From Tigriopus japonicus (Eukaryota > Arthropoda > Copepoda > Harpacticoida > Harpacticidae), in assembly GCA_010645155.1 (NCBI GenBank), contig CM021313.1, positions 843,301 through 907,300 of the forward strand: a stretch of 64,000 nucleotides of DNA. Reading direction: 5' to 3'. Below are positions 10,827 through 22,326 of this stretch, piece by piece (positions within the stretch are counted from its first letter, which is position 1; the number at the start of each line of letters is the position of its first letter). The notes under the pieces were generated by a model that saw only the letters and a program-made list of their open reading frames with translations, was not told the origin of the DNA and searched no databases. The position numbers were made by a program, and so were the translations under genes.

Positions 10827-13668
10827 ATCCGAGCGAAGCTATCCGTGGGGAGATGAAAGGGAGGGAGGAACGATGGATGGATGGATTTCCCGGAGACCGG
10901 AGGCTGTTCCAAACAGAAATTCAGCTACCCGGAGTCCACGTACTACAAGAGGAGGAAGGAAGGCCTGGATGGATCGATGACGATCAGGTCGTCGTGCTCT
11001 TGTCGATGTTGCTGCTGTGAGTGTGCGTCTGTGCGAGAGAGTTTTTTCCGGCCGGTTTTGGCCCCATGGCTTGCTGGCCAGCTTGGTTTTGGCTGAAATC
11101 GATGACCACGAGCGGGCGGGCGCGATTCGGCGACGTGGACAAGCGGCAGTACTTGAGTTTCGGAAGAAAGCAACATCAGACGGCAACGGAGCGCCAGATT
11201 CGAATGGATTTTTCCGAGGATGATCCTTTGATGGATCGGAGGCAGACAGGGGAAATCTAACAGGTTTTGGCAGTCTTTTTAAAGATGGGATTGAAAGATT
11301 ATGACATTAGAGAAACGCGGATGCGCTCTCCAGAGCTGTGATGAGGGACCAAACCACCCGTCAAGGTATTTTTCCACCTTTGACTTGATAAAATGATTCT
11401 CGAAGGACCATTTGAGATCACGTCTTTCCAATCCCAAGACCTCGAGTTGGTGCTCGAAATGCGAACTTGCGCTACTTGCTTGGCAAGATTTATTTGTCAG
11501 AACAATATTCCACATCCTAGATAGGGCAATTGAAGTGTGGCTTTGATGTCTGCAGGTGCCTATGCATGAAGCGAGAGCGTCGACAAGTCTCACGGCTAGC
11601 TCGTAAGGTGCATGCACTTGGAAAGAGACTAAACATAGATAACTCGAGCAAACGTCCCAAATTTCTATTAATTGTCTTATTTGGTGTGGTTAGGCCACCA
11701 TTACATTGCTGGAACGGGTCAATGCCATATATTTTGCACCATTTCTAATTGCATGCACGACGTGAGGTGGTTATGATGCTTGTCCGCACTCTCGCTTGAT
11801 GAAAAGGCCAGTGCTATTTAGGAAGACTTCAGACAATTTTTGTTTTTCAGTTTTGCTTATGTTTAATGCCAGGATTATCCATGAAAAGGGCTTTAACCTA
11901 TAATGGACATGTACAGTTTTATCTCAAAAAGCTTCCAAGCCTTATTTATTACTAATCGCAATAAAATATACTTATCTTATTAGCTATTCCTAGCTTTTTC
12001 CTATCTATAAGAAATAAAACTACCTCGTAAACTTACCTTGACATAACACATTCTTTTGAGATGAAAATGTATAGCTTTAGCTCTAGCTACAGTTACAGAA
12101 AGAGAGATATTAGCGGATGCGGTTCTTGGTGCACCCACATTAGTGCCGGTTTTCCGAATACGGCATCATCAGGAACTATCAATCCGGCAAGGTTGGGTGG
12201 GTGGGATTGTGGGAAATCGACCGGTCGCTTCGATATTTGTAAACGCAATGATTAGGAAATAGTAGAGACTAGGAAATAGATCGGCTATCCGATATTTCCG
12301 GCGATGAGCAGGGCGTGCGAGCCGTGCATGACATCAACTGTTTGCTCAACGCAAGCTGGTTTGTCAGCTATACATAGCTTTCTAAGATAAGTTCTCCTTT
12401 TCTTATCCACATTTTGTCTGTTTTGGTGGGATTATCCTGGCCCAAAAGTTTGCCTATGTGGATTGGAAATGATAGTTAAAAGTTGACACAAAATGTGGAA
12501 TGGATAGTAAGCGTACAATTTAAGTAAAAGCACTCAAATTCGTCACATCCCTCTTTTTACTGTGTTCCAAAAATGTTTGGTTATGTAGAAATTTGGGTTT
12601 GAATGTAGAACAAGATGAGTAAGAAACAATTCCAGAGCTTCAGAATGAGCAAGTTTATGATATTTGAAAACTTGGATGAAATGGATGAACGTCGGGGTTG
12701 TTTCGCGAATATTGGATCCATATCCATTGGATAGTCAACAAAGTCCATGGATGGTCAGATATGGTTTTCTTTTCATTTATATTGGACTTTTGGATTTTCG
12801 AAGATTCTGTTTGAACTTTTTCATCAATCTACGGAGTTTTTCCCTTTTGTGTATTTTTCTCGAATTCCTGGACAAAATCGGTTTCTTTTTTGGCCCTTTA
12901 AGTAATCTTTTCATCTTAGATAACATTTCCTGCTGTTAGGCTAATTAGGTTAGGTTAGTACCTTAATTTTCTATCTATTCATTCCAAAATCCATCCAAAA
13001 TTCATCTATGAATGGTTAAAAATGGTTTGAAATGTGAACGAATTTGACCAACCCTGGTTTCAATACAATGGCGGGATCAATTTTGCTCAACGATCAAATT
13101 TGAACAAAAATGAATTGATTGAGCTCTTTAGAGAGCACTGAAACACAAAGTTCACTTTATCCGTCGTCTCCATACACTAAAAAGGATATGATAGGTGTAT
13201 TACATCAACAAAGCAAAAAATGATTTAACAAATCAATCAAACTCTTACACCGGGTGCATGGGCTCGTAAAATTAGGATTTACAAATGCTTTGGCAAAATA
13301 AAGCATAATAATATTGTGACAGTTTGAAGCAAATACTTAGAAAAAATCGATTGTTTCAAAAGAACTTGACAAAAAGTAAGACTTTTTTCGGCCGAAACTT
13401 TTAGCCGCTCAGTTAGCCTCTTTTGCTTCATCACTGCAAGGTTGCTTTCTTTGCTTGCAATTTACATCCGTTATAATGATAAAGATTGTGGTTGATAAAC
13501 TTAATTAATAAAAAGCAATTTGTTGTTGTTACAAAGAAGTCAAATGTGTAGCATACCTAATTCAAACCAATCAACCGGCAAATAAAATTTTCCATTTTCA
13601 AGTAACAATAATGACGTTTATTGGCTCCACATTTTAACAATTCTAAATGTCCACATTTCCAGCCATCA
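10827..13668. other. Intergenic, 2.8 kb
   Basis: The first 400 bp is GC-rich and is likely the MAGT1 promoter. The rest is AT-rich without a supported gene. Points of note are a short TTAGG-like run at 12936-12958 and a stretch around 12690-13070 rich in variants of ATCCATTGGA/TCCATGGATGG that ends in ACCAACCCTGG, possibly an old transposon remnant. The small ORFs here have no recognisable content. Confidence 0.4.
12936..12958 (+). repeat. Short interstitial TTAGG-type run
   Basis: The sequence reads TTAGG, a CTAA spacer, then about two and a half TTAGG units. TTAGG is the common arthropod telomere repeat. The run is too short to be telomeric. Confidence 0.5.
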
Positions 13669-14244
13669 TCACAGTATCAAGTCTTGAATTCGCGCCATAA
13701 GTTTTCGCCTTATTTGAGGTGAGTCGAAGGCCTTATCTCCTTGGATTATTTCAATCAAATCTTCTTTTGTGGGCGTGGGGAGATCTGGATAATCAGGAGA
13801 CGGCGTCTTTGCGCTTAAGTTTTCAGGAGGCCTAGGAGAAGGATCGTTGCGACGACGCTCTTGACTCTTTTTCGACTTCCGAGGAGCTCCAGTAGCTCCG
13901 GGCTTTAGGCGTGGATCTTTAGGCTTGCACGACCGAGAATGGATTTCCAAGGGCTTGGGCAAGAATGTGCGACCGCAATTGGGACACTCTTGAAGAGATT
14001 TGGTGTTAAAATCATTAAAAGCCTGCTCATTGTACTCTTGCAATTGCTTCGGAGCACTGATTTCTCCAGAGAGAACCTTGTCAAAATTTTGAGGCGCTTG
14101 GGGTACAGGTCTTCTCTCTTTCTTGGGTAGTTTCTCTTGCTCATTTTCCCACTTTTTCTCGCAATTGGGAATGTGGATCTTGATGCTCCTGGTACCAAAA
14201 TCACGCCCACAAATATAGCAAGTCACAGGCATGGTCCCATTCAC
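13669..14244 (-). CDS. C2HC zinc-finger protein, ZC2HC1/ZNF474-like
   Basis: Single exon of 191 residues. Two C2HC (zf-C2HC_2) fingers are visible: CYICGRDFGTRSIKIHIPNC at about residues 9-28 and CPNCGRTFLPKPLEIHSRSC at about 88-107, each with the C-x2-C-x12-H-x4-C pattern of the FAM164/ZC2HC1 and ZNF474 families. The linker contains PQNFDKVL, typical of these families. The C-terminal half is basic and proline-rich, and ends in a short helical segment. The function is poorly known; some relatives are testis- or cilia-associated. Met 1 at 14244 is assumed; MPVTC four codons later is an alternative start. Confidence 0.8.
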   Translation of the reverse strand: MNGTMPVTCYICGRDFGTRSIKIHIPNCEKKWENEQEKLPKKERRPVPQAPQNFDKVLSGEISAPKQLQEYNEQAFNDFNTKSLQECPNCGRTFLPKPLEIHSRSCKPKDPRLKPGATGAPRKSKKSQERRRNDPSPRPPENLSAKTPSPDYPDLPTPTKEDLIEIIQGDKAFDSPQIRRKLMARIQDLIL

Positions 14245-15065
14245 CTCTCAGTAGAATGACTTAACTCACTGTCGAGAACAAACAGATTGGCAGAATGAGC
14301 CCCTTTCAAGGTCGAGTTTTCAAGGTAAAGGCCATTTGTATGGTGGGTCCTAACTTGGAACAGAGAAGCTCTGACGTTTGAAGAAAGAGGCAGGTATGAG
14401 TTCCGCTACACAGAGAAATCTACTTCTCGTTTATCTCGACTGTTAAAAGTATTTCTTTTTTGCCAAATGCCACTTGTTCTCAACTGAAGTGTTTTTTTCC
14501 CTTTGATGCCACTGATTAACAATTGTCAAAAGTTATGTCCTTGTTGTTAGCTTACTAGCTCGTAGCAGACTGTCACTGTCCCTAATGCTACATTCGTTCC
14601 CCACTTCTCGCATTCGTGGTGTGACTGACTTATGCTGTATGAACGAACCTTTTTAGGGCCTGATGCGTGTGCTAGCGTTGTGTGCCACCTCTAACACTGA
14701 GGAGTGACTCATTGGCGTGGAAGGAATGGCTTACCATTCTAGGCTCACACCGCTCGATCGGACTACTCAACTCTATCTTAACATTTGTTCCGAAAGCTAT
14801 TTTGAACATAAATAGAATCCACATGGTCAAACGGCTTTCGTCGTACAAAATGAGCCCACAGCCACTTTGTTTGAATCTCGCGAATATCATTCACGCTTTG
14901 GTGTGATCGGGAGGTTTGTTGGTAAGCGTGTTGAAGAAGTCCAAGGGGGCTTTGCAAATGTATTTTTCCTAGTTAAGTCATTGTGCAAACGAGCAATGCG
15001 GAGAATGAAAATGCTTTGAAAGGGATTCATCACATATTAGAATGCGTGTATTAGTACATTTTCAA
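14245..15065. other. Intergenic
   Basis: This holds the upstream flank of the zinc-finger gene and the 3' flank of the ODAD4-like gene. I searched the minus strand for further ODAD4 TPR exons and saw none. Short ORFs on both strands lack recognisable motifs. Confidence 0.4.
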
Positions 15066-16258
15066 TTAGTTAACTTTGTACATGGACTTCTTCTCTAACT
15101 TGGGAGCATTTTGAATCCAAAATTCCGACCGTTCTTGGAGGAAAGTTATAGCAGATTGAGTCTAAAACAATTCAAAAGATTAAATGGTATGTTTGAGGCA
15201 AATGTGCATGGGGCCTTGACGGTTACCTCATTCGTAGCTCGTCTCATGCACTTTGATCCTCGATTCTTATTGAGTTGATTCAGTAGATTTTCCAAATAGG
15301 TCTTGTCTACAGCCAATTCGGACAAGAGTGCACCATCAGAGGACTGAAATTATGTCAATGATAAAGAGGTTTGATTACCATTGGCTAGAGCAATGATTAA
15401 ATCGATAGGCATGGGGTAGGATAGAATGAATAATTCGAAAGGCTCTGTCTGCTCTTGACCATACTTTGCCTTTCGCCATTTGAGTTCCGGCGGTTCCACT
15501 TTCTGCCAAATAGTCGGCTACGTCATCGAAACATGAGGGGTTAGTTATTCCAATAGAGTTCACGATCGCCAATTCCGTGCGGGAGATGCGATTAACAAGC
15601 TTGCCTTTTTCCTGCATGCATGAAAACCATCCATTAAAAACCCGTTTCTCTTTTGACAATGGGCTCTTTGCTCACTTTACTGCTGACAAACTCTAATGCT
15701 CGGTGGTAGTTGACCAAGGAGTGTTCAAAACATCCCATGGAATACAATGCATCTCCCTTCACCATCAGCACCTCTGGATTCTTCCTGGCGTTGTAGTCTT
15801 TGATCAAGAGATTTGCTTCTTGTAAGGCCTCTCTTAAAGAGAAGAAGAGTTTGTAGATTTGGATCAGTTCTTTCGAATCTCTTCCCAATCATTAACTTAC
15901 TTGCATTGATTCGAGCTGAGGAGACACCGAGTGCGAAGAATTCTGCACTCCACGTTCTCGGGTGCCATTTCAATTCCTTGCAACATGTACGAAAGGGCCC
16001 GCTAAACGAGAATTTGTTCATCTGGTGAGCTTACAACAAACAAATATCAACTCGATGACAAATCACCTCGGGATCCCCCAACTTAAGCTCATGGTGGGCT
16101 TGCTGGAGTAAAACGTCGATGTTTTGAGCCAATTCCACTGAGCCGGCCTCCTTGTTGTTTCGAGATAGCTCACCTCTATGCTTCAAAATAGACCCTTTCA
16201 GATCCTCAGCACCTGGAAGCAAGGTCCAAGATAAAGGATCACGGAACATTTGTCCCAT
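15066..16258 (-). CDS. ODAD4/TTC25-like TPR protein (outer dynein arm docking), short form
   Basis: Six minus-strand exons: 16258-16067, 16001-15901, 15832-15676, 15611-15465, 15343-15227 and 15161-15066, all with GT-AG junctions and matching phases. They encode about 269 residues if translation starts at Met 16258. TPR units are visible: LLQQAHHELKLGDPERALSY, then NVECRILRTRCLLSSNQCKEAL, then VLMVKGDALYSMGCFEHSL. Later segments match vertebrate TTC25 in order: a RISRTELAIVNSIG helix, LLSELAVDKTYLENLL, then QERSEFWIQ. TTC25/ODAD4 helps dock outer dynein arms on ciliary doublets. Vertebrate proteins are near 670 residues with a second TPR block; here an in-frame TAA follows KSMYKVN, so only the first half is present. 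The open frame extends about 17 codons upstream of the chosen Met, so the true 5' exon may lie farther away. Confidence 0.72.
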
Positions 16259-17618
16259 CGAACCTAGGGCACTTAATTGTGCAGCTCTTCCAGCGAACTG
16301 TTTCCTAACTCAAAGGTGGAAATCGACTCATGTTTGTTTCGGACAATTTGATTCCACTCGTTCCCTCGAGCTAGAGGTGCTGAGTAAGAACAGGGTAGAA
16401 AGTAGAGACCTCATAAATACGAATAAAGTTTGGACGTTCATGAAATGGACGAGGCACTTGGCGAAAAAGCGAGGTGGACATGGAAACCCGTTCATTTAGT
16501 TCGTTCCCAAGTTACTTTCCAGTTCCACCCAGTCAAGAAGAAAGTGGCACGCATTTGCTCGGACCAACAAAGGTAGTTCCAATAGAGGTTTACCAGTGAA
16601 AGTGCGCTTTCTAAGCTCTTTAGATAACTGCCCTTTTAAAACATTAGGTACACCTGATAAGCAAAAGTTCGCAAAACAAAAGTAAAGTTCCGGACCAATA
16701 ATCTTACCTGAATCTGCTATACTCTTAAATGCTTCTTAAATGCATTAAAATGTGACTCTCAGATTGATTGTCATTGAATATTCTCCATGCTCAGCAGCTG
16801 TGTTTAAAAAAATGATAACCCTGAAGTACATTTGAGGAGCGTTAATCCGACTTGATTCAAGTATACTCATGATTTTTCAAATACTTCAACATTCAACCCA
16901 ATCTCGGTGTACGAGTCCAGGGTTCGTTAAATCCCGTCCCGTCAAAGAAAAAACCTGTCCTGGGATCCCGCCAATGCCGGAATCCCCGGATCCGGGGGAA
17001 TAAACCTTTAACCAATTCAGATCCTGTTAATCCCACAGATAATCCCCTGAAAAACCTTGTGTAAGACTCTTAAAAACATTACATTTACCATTCCATTTTT
17101 ATGAAGTTTGAATTTAACTTCTCTTTCCTTCTCCGTGAGGGGAACTGTCTTATACATTTTGCGTCACTTTTCTTAGTTGTTGTTTGGTTGGGCGGTATTT
17201 TTGGCGTGCTTTTTGCGTGAATTGTTCTTTCGCTCTCGATCTTAGTTTTGAAAAGCTTTTCCATTTTAGCACAGTTGGGCTGGTATTGGCGGATATCTAC
17301 GGTTTATTTTTCATTGTGTTAATCTTTCCAATCAGCTTGAGTGTCCATAATCCTAAAGTTTAATTGCATGCAGTGAAGCAAAAAAAGACCTTGGACACTC
17401 ATACTCTTATCAAAGAGTCTTACAGCCGAAAGGAACCGAAAACTTTGAAGACGGGTTTTGAAACGTTAATGTTAAATTTCAACGCAATGAAATATTACTA
17501 AATACTTCTTCAAATTCAATTCAAATTTCTCAGAACAAAAATAGACGCAAAGAGAGGGTTTTTTCACCCTTTGTTAGACGTGTGGTTCTTTTTTAAACAA
17601 CATTTCGTGACCACTTAC
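16259..17618. other. Long intron or intergenic stretch
   Basis: No supported exon. A block at about 16918-17049 is rich in AATCCC/GGATCC-type words and is bounded by CAGGG and CCCTG, but its flanks are not duplicated. The rest is AT-rich. Confidence 0.35.
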
Positions 17619-17859
17619 CTATTCCAACGGCAATGGCTCGATCTTTGTCAATATAAGTTTCTTCTGGTCGTCGTTCGACTCCCACTTTGTGGTAAACCGA
17701 GCTAAATTGACTGGGATGGTTTCCCCTTGGACCGTCATGATTCGCTCTTCTTTTGCGATGCTTATCTTTGATATCCTTTTCAATCTTACGGAACACCCTA
17801 CTTCTCCTGAGTTCCAACTTTTCGGGATCCTTATATTGACGTCCATGGCTTAGAGACAT
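17619..17859 (-). CDS. Candidate 5' exon, possibly of the ODAD4-like gene
   Basis: An open exon of 80 codons from ATG 17859 ends at a strong donor (ATAG|GTAAGT) in phase 1. The encoded peptide is basic and hydrophilic (for example KIEKDIKDKHRKRR). The first exon of the ODAD4-like gene has an open frame upstream of its Met and a possible acceptor (CCACCTTTGAG) that would join in phase, which would make a 1.3-kb intron. This peptide has no counterpart that I recognise in vertebrate TTC25, so it could equally begin a separate gene. Confidence 0.4.
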
Positions 17860-19810
17860 GTTGGGGAGGCAAACTGTATCAAAAACAGAGAAGTCTTAAA
17901 GGCGGAAAATGTGTATTCTGAGCAAAGTCTCAAGACACCAAGAGATAACTCTGTCTTCGTCTAGTCTTGTTTAGGAATGAATAGCAACACCGTTTGAAGG
18001 GATTTTCTGACAAGTCGAGTTGTTTTTTGAAAGCCACCCACAGCAGCCTTTGAAGCGAAACAACACAATCAGATTGGCGAGGGAGGGGAAACAAGCAGAG
18101 TAAATGAAGACCACTGGAGGATAGAGAATCGTCATGGTCTACAATGGATCTTCTAATGCAATTCAAGGAATGGTTAATGTGTTCTTATTTTTATTTTAGG
18201 GTGTTAAAAGCGTAGAGTAAAAATCTAAAGAAGCAGTAAAGCGAGGCTGACGGTCGATGCGATCAGACTTATTTTTTTCCAGTTCTTCTAAATTGGAATG
18301 AACACCTTTTCAGACGACAGACATTCGATTAAAGGGAACGGATCGATCCAGAGTTACTGTCGTCTCTTACTTCGGAGAATGAGGCTCGTCTAAGGCTGAT
18401 ACTACTTTGTTATCTAGTAGGATTGTACTATAAATCGACAAAAATAATTTGACATGGCTTCATTTTTGGTACTAAGTTTGTGAGGAACTCTTGGAGTAAA
18501 CTCTTTAGACATTTGTTACGATAAGCTTCCAATGCTGTTCGGTTTTACGGGACACTCTTCTATTCAATTTGACATTGTTTGAAGATAACTGGAGTGTCTT
18601 GCGAAATGATTGTCTCCAACAAACTAAGAAATTTAAATCTAAAATAATGTCTCTAAAACTTCAATAAATATGAGGGCGTTGCATGCATGTGTTCGTCATT
18701 AGCAAATAATCCTTTAATTACCGTTAGGAATAAGCGTTGTTGTCAAGGATTGACCTTGCATGATGACTGATGGGAACAACAAGTTTCATTCACAGTTGGA
18801 AGGTCCTACAATACGGCGGACCAACCCCGAGTTCCCGTCGTGGAGGCACAAAGAAACACAAACCTCAATAGCATGGTAATAAAGAATGGAACAGTAGAAC
18901 AGCGCTTTAGAATGGTTGGAAAGAAAATTCAATGACAACCATAGAGAGGAAGATGGCTGGATAGCATTAAAATACAAAGCGCTATTCCAAAAATATGGAT
19001 CAAATGTTGACTCAGCCGTGCATGGGACTATTGAGTGGGGCACTCAGATTATTATGATGATGAAGATTCATATTTCAGGAATGATTGATATTTTGTTCGC
19101 TCAGTTACTTCAGTTGCAGATAGAGAGGTAAAGAAACAAAGTCGGCCAAAATATGCATAGCAAATATCAATACGCTCGAACGCTTGTGGTCGTTCACATT
19201 TAACACTCAAAGTTTCAAACATGGATTAATGCTTTTCCATCTAACAGTCAGGATTAGTACCAATGACACACTCAATACCAACAATTACTTAACTTAGAGA
19301 AAACATGTCAATATATAGTAAGATATCAATCGTGATGTCCCCTACGCTCCCAACCGTCCCAGACGAGCGACAACATGATGATGTTATCAACGGTCTAGGT
19401 ACAGACAGAGAGAAGAGGTAGCTAGGCATGAGCTTGTGAACCAAGAGCTACATAGCTCGGGGCTATTCGAAGGACTGGCGGACGTGTGTTTGCGAATCGA
19501 ACATGCACTCAGCAAGCACGAAGAGACTCACTCAACAGGTCCAAGCTAGAGTCTCCAGTGCGTCCAAGCCAGCAGCGGGCTATGGGTGAACGATATCGCC
19601 TTGATCGAGTAAATAAGAGCTCCTTCGCCACAAATCCAACTTGAGCCAAAACTCGTGCACTCAATCCCACAAACTATCCAAGAAAACTTGCTTCCATTGA
19701 GGAATTCTATTCTTGGAATTGAAATGCCACGTATCCGATTTGGCAGAAAATGCATCAACGTGTGTTGAAGTTGACTTGACTTCCAAGGAAGGATTGTGCA
19801 CATCACCACC
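17860..19810. other. Intergenic and 5' leader of Shark
   Basis: No supported exon. The last 300 bp probably includes the transcription start and 5' UTR of the Shark gene. Scattered ORFs of 60-85 codons have no recognisable content. Confidence 0.4.
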
Positions 19811-22274
19811 ATGTCTAAGTACGAGTTGAAGGATGACGGCGATGACTGGTACCATGATTTGAAGACGGTGAACAATCGGCAAAAGGCCGAGAGAATACTT
19901 CAAGACGCCGGATTTGAGCACGGGCTCTTTTTGGTTCGAGAATCTACGTCTGCCGAGGGAGATTTCGTCCTGTCCGTGGTCAACGAGTGTCAAGTGATCC
20001 ACTATCAGATCCGTAGACACGGTGAAGATGCCATATTTTCCTTGAATGACGAGAGGTACGTGGTCCAAGGCTTAGAAGAAGTCATCTTTTATTACTGGAA
20101 GAATCCCAACTCTGGTCTTCAGCATCCGCTAACCAAGTATGTTCGAGGCAAATTGTGTCCCTTGCACGCCCGACTTCACGGCACAGAAAACCTTCTCCAT
20201 CGTGCCACTGTCGCCAATAACGTCGACATTGTACAAGAGCTCCTGCACTCGGGATATCAGAATATCACTGCTAAGAATGATCAAGGCCAGTCTGCTATTC
20301 ATCTTGCCAGTGCCCGAGGTTTTTTGCAGATTGTCAAACTCCTCATTGCCAACGGGGCTCACCTTGAGTCCACGGACTCCTCGGGCTATACGCCTCTTCA
20401 TCTGGCTTGTGAAACCGATCGGTCGGATATTGTCAGAGCACTCCTTCAAGGGCGTGCTAATCCCACGACCAGGAATGAAAAAACGGGTTGGTCCCCGCTT
20501 CATGTTGCCGCATTTCACGGGCGTTTAGATGCAGTCAAAATCCTACTCGAGTTCGGAGCGCCTTCTCAACCCCGAGCGCTGAACAATTCCACCCCTGCTG
20601 ATATTGCCAGTCGCCGGGGAAATCAAGCCATAGTACAAGTTTTGAGCACGTTCGATTTCTCACTCCAACCCAAATCGTCATTGGTCGAGTGGTTGCACCC
20701 GGCTATAACGCGAGAAAGGGCCAATGAATTGTTGAAGGCCAATGCTACGGAAAATGGAACGTTCCTGATCAGGAAGAGCACAAAACGTGAAGGAGTGCAC
20801 GTTTTAAGCATGTTCCATGACTGGCAATATCTTCACTACGAGATTATGAAACAGGGTCTCTTCTATTTTATGGAAGAAGGGCCGTTTCTAATTAGCCTGG
20901 AGCACTTTGTCGATCATTATTCCAAGTTCAGAGATGGCTTACGGTGTGAGTTGTCCAATCCCGTCCCACCTGAACCATCAACCATTCCAATTCCGGCCCC
21001 TCGCGTTCAAAGTCGAGTTTTTAATGCGGCCAAACCATCCAAACTGAAACCCATTGATGCGTTCAAGCCCTACGAAAACAACGACACTCTTCGACGAGTT
21101 CGACACAGCCGTGATGATGTTCCGTTTGAATCTGTCAAATTGGGTTATCTCATCGGGGAGGGAAAGTTCGCTCAAGTTCTTCAGGGTACTTATATGCCTC
21201 AAGATGGGGTCAAACAAGATGTTGCCATCAAAATCTTGAACTCTGTTGATGAGAAAGAAACTTCAGAGATTCTACGAGAAGCTCAAGTTATGATGACACT
21301 TGATCATCATTGCATTATTCATTTGAAAGGTGAAAAAGGGTTACATTTGATTCACACCAGCATTTTGCTGCATTGATTTCATGTTGTTTGTTTTCATTAG
21401 GTATCACTCGGGGGCCCCCGATTATGTTGTTGATGGAACTCGCTCCATTTGGTTCTCTGGAAAACTACATTACCGACAATGTAAAGAAAGTGTCCATTGA
21501 TTTTGATATTCCCCTTTGGGTACGCTGACTTGGACCGATATACATACATCTTGTTTTGTCTTGATCCCGAGAAGATTTGAACTTTATTTTTACTTTTGCA
21601 GGCAGCTCAGATTGCTTGTGGTATGGAATATCTCGAATCAAAACGTTACGTTCACCGTGATTTGGCGACGAGGAACATCCTCCTTGCATCCAAACATCAA
21701 GCAAAGATCTCGGACTTTGGATTGTCTCGGCCGATGAACGAGAACAACCAATATGTATCAAAAACTGGCGGGATGTGGCCAATTCGCTGGTTAGTTGAAG
21801 AAAATTACTAATGCAAGATAGAAAGGTTATTGGTCAAATATTTTTGTTGTATCAATTATTTTTTGTCAGGTATGCACCAGAATCAAATCATTATGGTCAA
21901 TTCTCTCACAAGAGGTAAGTAAGAACAAAGAAAGCGTGACTGAATCGACAATGCTTTGACGATTAAAATGTCTTTGCAGCGACGTATGGAGCTTTGGAAT
22001 CCTTTTATGGGAAATGTACAGCTTTGGAAAGCAGCCCTACCATGAACTTCTTACACATGAAGAGGTGATGAAGTTCATTGAGGACGGCCATCGTTTGGCT
22101 CGACCTGTGGCAGCTCCACTAGAAGTGTTCCAAACCATGATGTGGTGTTGGGAAAAAGATCCTCAAGACCGGCCTTCGTTTGGCGAGCTCTTCAAGACGT
22201 TCATCGCCAATCCAACTTATGACAATATTGCATCCCTTCTCCATCAACAAGACTTTTCTGAGCTTGGTGTGTGA
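19811..22274 (+). CDS. Shark: Shark non-receptor tyrosine kinase (SH2-ankyrin-SH2-kinase)
   Basis: Five exons: 19811-21329, 21401-21519, 21602-21789, 21870-21914 and 21980-22274, in matching phases, giving about 721 residues. The domain order is unique to the Shark/HTK16 family: SH2 (about 10-105, with GLFLVRES), five ankyrin repeats (about 125-280), a second SH2 (about 295-385, with GTFLIRKS), a proline-rich linker and a C-terminal kinase. The kinase is intact: GEGKFA loop near 449, VAIK lysine, HRDLATRN (564-571), DFG (584-586), and the Syk-like WPIRWYAPES activation segment. The family relays signals from ITAM receptors such as Draper in glial and epithelial engulfment and acts in dorsal closure in flies; vertebrates have lost it. 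The stop lies only 47 bp from the convergent FASTK-family stop. Confidence 0.96.
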
Positions 22275-22317
22275 GATCGAGGCCAATCGGAAAAAGCCAA
22301 CCATGTCCCGGTGCCAA

Positions 22318-22326
22318 TTTATTAAA
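22318..22326. promoter_or_regulatory. Bidirectional polyadenylation signal shared by two convergent genes
   Basis: The nine bases TTTATTAAA carry ATTAAA on the plus strand (22321-22326) and AATAAA on the minus strand (22318-22323). The minus-strand signal overlaps the TAA stop of the FASTK-family gene (22322-22324). If each transcript is cleaved 10-30 bp past its signal, the two mRNA 3' ends overlap. Confidence 0.6.

Noticed and set aside
12690..13070. Possible hAT element ending ACCAACCCTGG
   Set aside because: A loosely matching left end (CGGGGTTGTTTC) exists, but the flanking octamers do not match and the internal pairing is weak.
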